Source: Nocardioides luti
GTDB taxonomy: Bacteria; Actinomycetota; Actinomycetes; Propionibacteriales; Nocardioidaceae
Reading direction: 5' to 3'
DNA length: 64,000 nt
NCBI RefSeq assembly: GCF_014212315.1
Contig: NZ_JACKXE010000001.1
Coordinates: 1,054,001 to 1,118,000, forward strand
Below the pieces are notes generated by a model. It was not told the origin of the DNA and searched no databases. It was given only the letters and a program-made list of their open reading frames with translations. This document shows, one piece after another, positions 56,002 to 64,000 of the stretch. Position numbers and translations under genes: made by a program. Within the stretch, counting starts at the first letter, position 1. Each line of letters starts with the position of its first letter.

Positions 56002-56910
56002 TCAGTCGACCCGGAGGTTCGCGAGGTCGGCGACCGGGCGGAAGCCGATCGCCGCGTAGATCTTGTTCGACGTCGGGTTGGCCTGGTCGGTGAAGAGGCA
56101 GACCCGGTCGCCGGCCTCGCGCAGCCGGCGCGAGACCTCCGCGACCGTCGCGCTGGCGTAGCCGTGGCCGCGGTGCTCCGTCGGCGTGAAGACCGGGCCG
56201 ATCCGGCAGACCCCGAAGCTCGGGAGGTTGAAGCCGGTGAGGTGCACGACGGTGCCGTCCACCTCCCACAGCACGATCCGCTGCTCGGCGATGCGCTCGT
56301 GCATGTCCTCGAGCGTGTGGTGCTCGTCGGCGTGGCCGCTGTGCTCGCGGGCCGCCTGCTCCGCCGCCGCGTCGCCGAACGCCCGGAACCACGCGAGGCA
56401 GAGCTCGGCATCGGCCGGCGACGCGAGCCGGGCGCGTCCGGGCACGGGCGCCGGCGCGACCAGCTCACCGAGCTCGTGGAGACGGGTGTGCTCCCAGACC
56501 GACGCGCTGCCGCCGCTGAGGCGGGCCACCTCGTCGGCGAGCACCCGGGCCGCGGGCAGCGCGCCGTTGACGCCCGGCACCTCCTCGCCCCGGCCGTGCA
56601 GGGCGCCGGCCAGCGCCCGGGCGGCCCCGTCCGGCATCGGCAGCACGAAGAGCGGGTGCGGCACGAACGGTGCGGTGCGCATCGCCGCGCCGACGACCTC
56701 GCCGTCGCCGTCCCGGACGACCGCCCACCACTGCGGGTGGGCCGGGCGGGCGGCGCCGGCGGTGCGCTGGCGCTCGATCCGGTGCGTCACCGACGACACG
56801 ACGGTCGTGAGCACCGGGTCGAGCGCCAGGCGGTCCTGCGCCACGGCGAGGAAGGCGGCCGGGTCCTCGGTGAACCAGACGTCGTACGGCGTCGCGGTGG
56901 TGTCGTCCAT
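56002..56910 (-). CDS. GNAT family N-acetyltransferase (double-domain)
   Basis: A 302-residue protein. The N-terminal half is a degenerate acyltransferase-like region. The C-terminal half is a GNAT domain with IGPVFTPTEHRGHGYASATVAEVSRRL (acetyl-CoA loop RGHGYA) and FTDQANPTSNKIYAAIGFRPV, a motif shared by a well-defined GNAT subgroup. The ATG at 56910 faces the valS promoter, with 77 bases between starts. Substrate unknown. Confidence 0.88.
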   Translation of the reverse strand: MDDTTATPYDVWFTEDPAAFLAVAQDRLALDPVLTTVVSSVTHRIERQRTAGAARPAHPQWWAVVRDGDGEVVGAAMRTAPFVPHPLFVLPMPDGAARALAGALHGRGEEVPGVNGALPAARVLADEVARLSGGSASVWEHTRLHELGELVAPAPVPGRARLASPADAELCLAWFRAFGDAAAEQAAREHSGHADEHHTLEDMHERIAEQRIVLWEVDGTVVHLTGFNLPSFGVCRIGPVFTPTEHRGHGYASATVAEVSRRLREAGDRVCLFTDQANPTSNKIYAAIGFRPVADLANLRVD

Positions 56911-56987
56911 GCCGACAAGTCAGCCGGGTCTGGTCCGGCCGCACAACCGGTTTCCGGACGTGGGTGGCCGCAAACTAGGATTTCTCC

Positions 56988-59606
56988 ATGACCGAGACCC
57001 AGCACGACCAGGCCCCGAACACGACGACCGCGGACCAGCGGCCCGTCGTCGTACCGGACAAGCCTGCCCTCGAGGGTCTCGAGGCGACCTGGAGCGAGCG
57101 GTGGAAGGCCGACGACACCTACCGCTTCGACCGCACGCAGCCGCGCGAGAACGTCTTCTCGATCGACACGCCGCCGCCGACGGTCAGCGGCAGCCTGCAC
57201 GTCGGGCACGTCTTCTCCTACACGCACCCCGACCTGATCGCCCGCTTCCAGCGGATGCGCGGCAAGACGATCTTCTACCCGATGGGCTGGGACGACAACG
57301 GCCTGCCGACCGAGCGCCGGGTCCAGAACTACTACGGCGTCCGCTGCGACCCGAGCCTGCCGTTCGACCCCGACTTCACCCCGCCGGAGAAGCCGGACGC
57401 CAAGAAGCAGGTCCCGGTCAGCCGGCCCAACTTCATCGCTCTCTGCGAGCAGCTCGTCGAGCAGGACGAGCAGGTCTTCGAGTCGCTGTGGCGCACGCTC
57501 GGCCTCTCGGTCGACTGGAAGGAGCACTACACGACGATCGGCGCCAAGGCGCAGACCGTCAGCCAGCGCGCCTTCCTGCGCAACTTCGCCCGCGGCGAGG
57601 CCTACCTCCAGGAGGCGCCGACCCTCTGGGACGTCACCTTCCAGACGGCGGTCGCGCAGGCCGAGCTCGAGGCGCGCGACTACGCCGGCGCGTACCACCG
57701 GGTCGCCTTCCACCGCCCGGATGGCAGCCCGGTCTTCATCGAGACGACGCGGCCCGAGCTGATCCCCTCGGTGGTCGCGCTGATCGCGCACCCCGACGAC
57801 GAGCGGTACGCCGACCTGTTCGGCACCACCGTCACCTCGCCGGTCTTCGGCGTCGAGGTCCCGGTCCTGGCGCACCCCCTGGCCGAGAAGGACAAGGGCG
57901 CCGGCATCGCGATGTGCTGCACGTTCGGCGACCTGACCGACGTCACCTGGTGGCGCGAGCTCGACCTGCCGGTCCGCACCGTCATCGGCCGCGACGGCCG
58001 GCTCACCCGCGAGACGCCCGAGTGGCTCTCCGGCGAGACCGCCGCCGCGGCGTACGACGAGCTCAAGGGCAAGACCGCCTTCTCCGCCCGCGAGGCGGTC
58101 GTGGCCGCGCTCCGTGAGAGCGGTGACCTCGACGGCGAGCCCAAGCCCACCCAGCGGATGGCCAACTTCTACGAGAAGGGCGACAAGCCCCTCGAGATCG
58201 TCGCGACCCGGCAGTGGTACATCACCAACGGCGGCCGCGACACCGCCCTGCGCACCGAGCTCGTCGAGGACGGCGCCGAGATCACCTGGATCCCGGCCCA
58301 CATGAAGCACCGCTACGACAACTGGGTCGGCGGCCTGAACGGCGACTGGCTGATCTCGCGCCAGCGCTACTTCGGCATCCCCTTCCCCGTCTGGTACCCC
58401 CTCGACGACGAGGGCGAGCCGGACTACGCCCACCCGCTGATGCCGAGCGAGGCGGAGCTGCCGATCGACCCGTCGACCGACGCGCCGCGGGGGTACGACG
58501 AGGCGCAGCGCGGCAAGCCCGGCGGCTTCATGGGCGACCCCGACGTGATGGACACCTGGGCGACGTCGTCGCTCACGCCGCAGATCGCCGGCGGCTGGGA
58601 GTCCGACCCCGACCTGTTCGAGCGGGTCTTCCCGATGGACCTCGCCACCCAGGCGCACGACATCATCCGCACCTGGCTGTTCTCGCGGGTCGTGCGCGGC
58701 CACTTCGAGAACCACGCGACGCCGTGGTCGCACGCGATGATCTCCGGCTTCATCCTCGACCCCGACCGCAAGAAGATGTCGAAGTCCAAGGGCAACGTCG
58801 TCGTCCCCACCGAGATCCTCGACAAGTTCGGCGCGGACGCCGTCCGCTGGCGCGCCGCCATGGCGCGCCCGGGCCTCGACTCGCCGTTCGACGAGAGCCA
58901 GATGAAGGTCGGCCGACGCCTGGCGATGAAGGTCCTCAACGCCTCGAAGTTCGTCCTCGGCGGGGTCGGTGCGACCACGCTGAACCATTTCGAGGTCTCC
59001 GAGCCGATCGACTGCGCGCTGCTCGGCCGGCTCTCGAAGGTCGTCAGCAGGGCCACCGACGCCTTCGAGGCCTACGACTACACGACCGCGCTCGAGACCG
59101 TCGAGAAGTTCTTCTGGGAGTTCTGCGACGACTACCTCGAGCTGGTCAAGGAGCGGGCGTACGCCGAGGACGGCGGCCAGGCCACCGCGTCGGCCCGCGC
59201 GACCCTCGCGATCGCGCTGCAGGTCCAGCTGCGGCTGCTCGCGCCGTTCCTGCCCTACGTGACCGAGGAGGTCTGGTCGTGGTGGCAGGAGGGCTCGATC
59301 CACCGGGCCCCGTGGCCGACGCAGGCCGAGCTCGGCTCCGCCGCGGCCGCCGACCCGGCCATGGTCGACGCCGTCGCCGCCGCCCTGATCGGCATCCGCG
59401 GCGCCAAGTCGCAGGCCAAGGTCTCGATGCGCGCCGAGCTGTCCCGCGTGGAGATCGCCGGCCCGGAGGCGCTCGTGCGCGCGGCCGAGGGTGCCGCGTC
59501 CGACCTGCGTCGCAGCGGCAAGATCACCGGCGACCTGGTCTTCACGGTCGTCGAGGACCGTCAGGACCTGGCCGTCACCGCGGAGCTGGCGCCGACCGAG
59601 GCCTGA
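56988..59606 (+). CDS. valS: valyl-tRNA synthetase, archaeal-type
   Basis: Charges tRNA-Val. The 872-residue class I enzyme has the HIGH motif as [16 protein letters not shown] and the KMSKS motif as [28 protein letters not shown] and [20 protein letters not shown] differ from the usual actinobacterial form (IPPPNVTGSLHLGHA and QPGMDHAGIATQ) and match the type found in archaea, Rickettsia and scattered bacteria. No long C-terminal coiled coil is seen. A TAGGAT box 6 bases before the ATG implies a leaderless mRNA. It stands on the strand opposite to folC, unlike the usual arrangement. Confidence 0.95.
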   Translation: MTETQHDQAPNTTTADQRPVVVPDKPALEGLEATWSERWKADDTYRFDRTQPRENVFSIDTPPPTVSGSLHVGHVFSYTHPDLIARFQRMRGKTIFYPMGWDDNGLPTERRVQNYYGVRCDPSLPFDPDFTPPEKPDAKKQVPVSRPNFIALCEQLVEQDEQVFESLWRTLGLSVDWKEHYTTIGAKAQTVSQRAFLRNFARGEAYLQEAPTLWDVTFQTAVAQAELEARDYAGAYHRVAFHRPDGSPVFIETTRPELIPSVVALIAHPDDERYADLFGTTVTSPVFGVEVPVLAHPLAEKDKGAGIAMCCTFGDLTDVTWWRELDLPVRTVIGRDGRLTRETPEWLSGETAAAAYDELKGKTAFSAREAVVAALRESGDLDGEPKPTQRMANFYEKGDKPLEIVATRQWYITNGGRDTALRTELVEDGAEITWIPAHMKHRYDNWVGGLNGDWLISRQRYFGIPFPVWYPLDDEGEPDYAHPLMPSEAELPIDPSTDAPRGYDEAQRGKPGGFMGDPDVMDTWATSSLTPQIAGGWESDPDLFERVFPMDLATQAHDIIRTWLFSRVVRGHFENHATPWSHAMISGFILDPDRKKMSKSKGNVVVPTEILDKFGADAVRWRAAMARPGLDSPFDESQMKVGRRLAMKVLNASKFVLGGVGATTLNHFEVSEPIDCALLGRLSKVVSRATDAFEAYDYTTALETVEKFFWEFCDDYLELVKERAYAEDGGQATASARATLAIALQVQLRLLAPFLPYVTEEVWSWWQEGSIHRAPWPTQAELGSAAAADPAMVDAVAAALIGIRGAKSQAKVSMRAELSRVEIAGPEALVRAAEGAASDLRRSGKITGDLVFTVVEDRQDLAVTAELAPTEA

Positions 59607-59626
59607 GCCACCGCCTCACCCGCCGG

Positions 59627-60127
59627 TCAGTGGTGGCCGTGCGGGTGATGGCCGTGCTCGAGGTGGCTGCGCGGGTGGTGGCCGCTGTGAGCGTGCCCGT
59701 GCCCGTGGCCGTGCGCGCCGTGCGCGTGGCCGCGCCCGTGCGAGCCGTGCTCGTGGCCGCGCCCGTGGCCGGGTGACGGGTGCAGTCGCGCGTGGTGCCC
59801 GCGCCCGACGTGGGCGCTCCCCCGCGGGTGGTGCACCCGCGGTCCGGCATGCCCCGAGGTCCGGACAGCCGGGACGGCGGCGACCCGGGCGCGGGACGGC
59901 GCACCGGAGGTGGCGGTCGATCGGGGGTGCGCGGGGGCTGCGGGCGCCGCGGGCGCCGGGGCCGGCTGCAGCGGCGTCCCGGCCACGACGTGCTGGACCC
60001 CGCGGTGCAGGAAGCCGACGACGGCCTGGCTGCGCAACCCGTTGGCGACGATCAGGCCGCACGCCAGGGCGACGATCACGAAGGCCACGAGCGGCCTGCG
60101 GTGGTCGTAGCGCACGGGACGTCCCAT
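59627..60127 (-). CDS. small membrane protein with histidine-rich tail
   Basis: A 166-residue hypothetical protein. One TMS is near the start (RRPLVAFVIVALACGLIVAN). A Pro/Ala-rich linker follows, then a tail of about 50 residues dominated by His and Gly (HGRGHEHGSHGRGHAHGAHG and so on to the C-terminus). Such tails bind Zn, Ni or Cu. Orientation would put the tail outside if the start is cytoplasmic. The ATG at 60127 has no strong ribosome site, and an earlier GTG/ATG could add 14 residues. No family recognised; it converges with valS. Confidence 0.65.
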   Translation of the reverse strand: MGRPVRYDHRRPLVAFVIVALACGLIVANGLRSQAVVGFLHRGVQHVVAGTPLQPAPAPAAPAAPAHPRSTATSGAPSRARVAAVPAVRTSGHAGPRVHHPRGSAHVGRGHHARLHPSPGHGRGHEHGSHGRGHAHGAHGHGHGHAHSGHHPRSHLEHGHHPHGHH

Positions 60128-60291
60128 CAGTACGAGGAAGGGTGTGGGGCGGTGAGGCTCGGGACGCACGCCGCCCCACGTCCAGTCAACGAGGACGTGC
60201 AGATGCGGACATGGCCCGAACGGACCGATCCGTACTAGTCACTTCGGGCTATCCGCGGCTGGTCGGCGCCGCTCGCTCGACCTCGCCTCGA

Positions 60292-60312
60292 CGGACCGGC
60301 TCCGCCGGTCCG
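60292..60312 (-). terminator. terminator-like hairpin after clpX
   Basis: Perfect 9-bp arms CGGACCGGC and GCCGGTCCG around a TCC loop sit immediately after the clpX stop. No T-tract. Bases 60128-60291 hold nothing recognisable. Confidence 0.65.
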
Positions 60313-61596
<1,284 letters not shown>

Positions 61597-61768
61597 GGGC
61601 GGTCATCCTCCGGTTCGGCCGGCGGCGGTGCGTGCCGGCGGTGCTACGTCGATCTGGGCAGTGCAGGGCGTACGTCGTGCAAACCCCTCGACGGTACCCC
61701 GCGCCGCCACCCGATGGGGTGACGGACACGAGGATCGCGTCCGGAGAGCGCACGGGTCCATACCGGCG

Positions 61769-62380
61769 TCAGCCGGCGAGGGCCGGCGCCGCCTTGCGGG
61801 ACTCGACGACGGCGTCGATCAGGCCGTACTCGACGGCACCCGCGGCGGTGAGGATCTTGTCGCGCTCGATGTCGCGGCTGACCTGCTCGAGGTCGCGGCC
61901 GCTGTGGTCGCTGATCATCTTCTCGAGCAGCTCGCGCATCCGCAGGATCTCGTTCGCCTGGATCTCGATGTCGGAGGTCTGGCCGAACGTGCCCTCGGTG
62001 TAGGGCTGGTGGATCAGGATCCGGCTGTTCGGGAGCGCCAGGCGCTTGCCGGCCGTGCCGGCCGCGAGCAGGATCGCCGCGGCGGAGGCCGCCTGGCCGA
62101 TGCACACCGTCTGCACGTCGCACTTGATGAAGTTCATCGTGTCGTAGATCGCGGTGAGCGCCGTGAACGAGCCGCCGGGGCTGTTGATGTAGATCTGGAT
62201 GTCCTGGTCGGGGTTCATCGACTCCAGGCACATCAGCTGCGCGATGACGGCGTTCGCGACGTCGTCGGAGATCGGCGTGCCGAGGTAGATGATGCGGTCC
62301 TCGAAGAGCTTGCCGTAGGGGTCGATCCGGCGGAAGCCGTACGAGGTGCGCTCTTCCCACTGGGGGATGTAGTAGTTCAT
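61769..62380 (-). CDS. clpP2: ATP-dependent Clp protease proteolytic subunit 2
   Basis: One of the two ring types of the actinobacterial ClpP1P2 peptidase. The 203-residue product keeps Ser99 (IGQAASAAA), His124 (LIHQP) and Asp170. The start NYYIPQWEERTSYGFRRIDPYGKLFEDRIIYLG is the longer ClpP2-type N-terminus, which in mycobacteria docks the ATPase. It begins 3 bases after clpP1 ends, so the two are cotranslated. Confidence 0.98.
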   Translation of the reverse strand: MNYYIPQWEERTSYGFRRIDPYGKLFEDRIIYLGTPISDDVANAVIAQLMCLESMNPDQDIQIYINSPGGSFTALTAIYDTMNFIKCDVQTVCIGQAASAAAILLAAGTAGKRLALPNSRILIHQPYTEGTFGQTSDIEIQANEILRMRELLEKMISDHSGRDLEQVSRDIERDKILTAAGAVEYGLIDAVVESRKAAPALAG

Positions 62381-62383
62381 GTG

Positions 62384-63037
62384 TCAGTCCTTGCTCGAGG
62401 AAGAGGATCGGGCGGGGCGTCCTTCATCCGCGGCTTCGCGGGCGTTCTTGATGACCTGGTCGACCAGGCCGTACTCGAGCGCCTGGTCGGCGGTGAACCA
62501 GCGGTCGCGGTCGGCGTCGTTCTCGATCTGCTCGACCGACTGGCCGGTGTGCTCGGCGATCAGGTCGAGCAGCACCTTCTTGATGTGCAGCGACTGCTGG
62601 GCCTGGATCTTGATGTCCGAGGCGGAGCCGCCCATGCCGGACGACGGCTGGTGCATCATGATCCGCGCGTGCGGCAGGGCGTAGCGCTTGCCCTTGGTGC
62701 CGGCGCAGAGGAGGAACTGGCCCATCGAGGCGGCCAGGCCCATGCCGACGGTGGCGACGTCGTTGGGGATGTAGTTCATCGTGTCGTAGATCGCCATGCC
62801 GGCGTCCACGGAGCCACCGGGGCTGTTGATGTGGAGGAAGATGTCGGCCTCGGGGTCCTCCGCCGAGAGCAGCAGCAGCTGGGCGCAGATCGCGTTGGCG
62901 TTCTGGTCGCGGACCTCGGAACCGAGGAAGATGATCCGCTCGCGGAGCAGGCGCTGGTAGATGTGGTCGTCGAGGACGTTGAAGCCCGCGCCGCCGTTCA
63001 TCTCGGTCGAGAATGAGGTGCTGGAGTTCTGGGTCAC
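62384..63037 (-). CDS. clpP1: ATP-dependent Clp protease proteolytic subunit 1
   Basis: The partner ring of ClpP2. The 217-residue product has the triad Ser104 (GLAASMGQF), His129 (MMHQP) and Asp175. The Gly-rich [20 protein letters not shown] loop is intact. The GTG start has a TAGGGT box 6 bases upstream, implying leaderless initiation; an internal ATG (MNGGAG) would give a shorter form. A near-perfect ClgR box lies 50 bases upstream. Confidence 0.97.
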   Translation of the reverse strand: MTQNSSTSFSTEMNGGAGFNVLDDHIYQRLLRERIIFLGSEVRDQNANAICAQLLLLSAEDPEADIFLHINSPGGSVDAGMAIYDTMNYIPNDVATVGMGLAASMGQFLLCAGTKGKRYALPHARIMMHQPSSGMGGSASDIKIQAQQSLHIKKVLLDLIAEHTGQSVEQIENDADRDRWFTADQALEYGLVDQVIKNAREAADEGRPARSSSSSKD

Positions 63038-63086
63038 GTGGCGACCCTAGCCCGTGGTCCCGACACTTCCACGCCTTATCCACCCC

Positions 63087-63104
63087 TGTTCGCCGACAGC
63101 GGAC
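63087..63104. promoter_or_regulatory. ClgR-type operator upstream of clpP1
   Basis: TGTTCGCCGACAGCGGAC matches the actinobacterial ClgR consensus (WNNWCGCYNANRGCGWWS) at every position but one. It is centred about 58 bases before the clpP1 start, with a TAGGGT -10 box but no good -35 box between, fitting activation by ClgR. Confidence 0.8.
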
Positions 63105-63124
63105 ACCGGCTCGACGAGTTGGCC

Positions 63125-63592
63125 TCAGGAGGCCTCCGCGGCCGCCTTCAGGCGCGCCACGGTGTGCCGCATCCCGGCCTCGAGCTCGTCGGCGTGGCTG
63201 TCCGACCCGCCCAGCGCGAGCGGGGCGAAGACCCGGCTCAGCACGGTGAGGTGGTCCGGCACGGGACGCCGGTGCACGACGCGGGTGCCGCTGGCGCCGT
63301 CGGGCTCGATCTCCCAGATCCAGCGGGCGCCGCTGGAGCGGGTGTCCCACGCCAGCGAACGGCCGGGCTCGAGGACGGCGACGACGCTGCGCGTCGGCCA
63401 GACCACGGCCTTGCGGCGGTTCAGCCCGAGGTACCACTGCCCCACCCGCAGGCCGCCCGGCTTGAGCGGCAGCATGGTCAGCAGCTCGGGGCTCCAGTCC
63501 GCCATCCGGCGTACGTCGCTCAGCAGCGCCCACACCTGCGCCGGGGGCACCCCGACGGTCGTCTCGGCACGGAGCTCACGGTCGGCGGTCAT
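63125..63592 (-). CDS. SRPBCC (polyketide cyclase/dehydrase-like) protein
   Basis: A 155-residue START-like protein. LRAETTVGVPPAQVWALLSDVRRMADWSPE is the typical start, and GTRVVHRRPVP with a long C-terminal helix completes the helix-grip fold. It probably binds a hydrophobic ligand; which is unknown. It lies upstream of clpP1 on the same strand, with the ClgR box and clpP1 promoter in the 87-base gap. Not obviously related to the SRPBCC protein at 20589-21053. Confidence 0.87.
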   Translation of the reverse strand: MTADRELRAETTVGVPPAQVWALLSDVRRMADWSPELLTMLPLKPGGLRVGQWYLGLNRRKAVVWPTRSVVAVLEPGRSLAWDTRSSGARWIWEIEPDGASGTRVVHRRPVPDHLTVLSRVFAPLALGGSDSHADELEAGMRHTVARLKAAAEAS

Positions 63593-63651
63593 GGCGCCCA
63601 GTGTGCCGTGCCCGCGGGGCCGCGGGAACCCGTGGATGCGCCGGACGCGGC

Positions 63652-64000
63652 TCAGGCCAGCCAGCGGGCGAGCGAGGCCTGGATGTCCGGGTGGTTGAGC
63701 AGCCCGAAGTGGTCGGTGCGGCCGACGTGCAGCACCTCGGCCCCGGGGAACAGCTCGGCGCCGTACCGGTCACGGCCGTACGCCGACGGGGTGCGCACGA
63801 GGTAGTCGCCGACCACGTGCCCCACCGGGTGCCGCTCGGAGGCGGTGACGGTGCCCGCGACGAGCCGGTAGCGGGCGTGCGGCAGCGGGGCGACGTCCTC
63901 GGCCAGGCCGGCCACGAGGTCGTGCACGCCGACGGAGCGCCAGTCGAGGATCCGGCCGAACGCCGAGGTCTCGGGGAGCCGGGCCATCCCCCGGCTGCCG
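63652..64000 (-). CDS. alpha/beta-hydrolase (lipase/esterase-like), C-terminal part
   Basis: The last 116 residues of a protein whose N-terminal part lies beyond the right edge. RYRLVAGTVT is a late core strand, GDYLVRTPSAYG carries a candidate acid, and LHVGRTDHFGLLNHPDIQASLARWL carries the candidate catalytic His and the closing helix. The order acid, His, closing helix fits lipase-like alpha/beta-hydrolases. The frame is open through base 64000, and the visible ATG at 63987 is probably internal. Confidence 0.72.
   Translation of the reverse strand, partial: GSRGMARLPETSAFGRILDWRSVGVHDLVAGLAEDVAPLPHARYRLVAGTVTASERHPVGHVVGDYLVRTPSAYGRDRYGAELFPGAEVLHVGRTDHFGLLNHPDIQASLARWLA

Overview
The window is high-GC DNA with tightly packed genes. 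Its gene orders (gatCAB then ligA; obg-rpmA-rplU-rne; mreBCD-mrdA-rodA; clpP1-clpP2-clpX) are those of an actinobacterial chromosome. Gene content, GTG starts and many leaderless promoters fit the Propionibacteriales, most likely Nocardioides or a relative. No rRNA, tRNA, CRISPR, insertion sequence or phage module was seen.

Layout. 1-4.6 kb: a minus-strand cobalamin-riboswitch operon encoding two secreted proteins, an ECF-type transmembrane component and a double ATPase. The secreted proteins resemble the two halves of animal transcobalamin. 4.7-8.1 kb: gatCAB, with an orphan B12-binding protein and a DinB protein beside it. 9.7-11.9 kb: ligA. 12.6-15.2 kb: a TetR/MFS efflux operon with its operator, bracketed by two related double-hairpin elements. 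15.3-20.5 kb: paired paralogous lipoproteins, a MetE-like protein, mnmA and a cysteine desulfurase. 20.6-22.8 kb: SRPBCC, membrane nuclease-like and GNAT genes. 22.8-30 kb: proB, obg, rpmA, rplU and rne with a long structured leader. 30.3-36 kb: the two radical-SAM-linked genes, separated by three unrelated genes. 36-42 kb: DHA2 efflux, a Ca/H antiporter and a three-gene WXG-like cassette. 42-45.5 kb: an HNH protein, a small kinase preceded by a leader ORF, and hypotheticals. 45.5-52 kb: the rod-shape operon and ndk. 52-56 kb: a PNPOx/MocR divergent pair, DUF4233 and folC. 57-59.6 kb: an archaeal-type valS in inverted orientation. 60-63 kb: clpX, clpP2 and clpP1 with a ClgR box. The right edge cuts a hydrolase.

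Three dispersed palindromic repeat families occupy intergenic spaces. At least thirteen starts sit 5-9 nt downstream of a TANNNT box, so leaderless transcription looks like the rule for single genes here. The strongest lead for something new is the riboswitch operon: a split, bacterial transcobalamin-like capture system feeding an ECF transporter.
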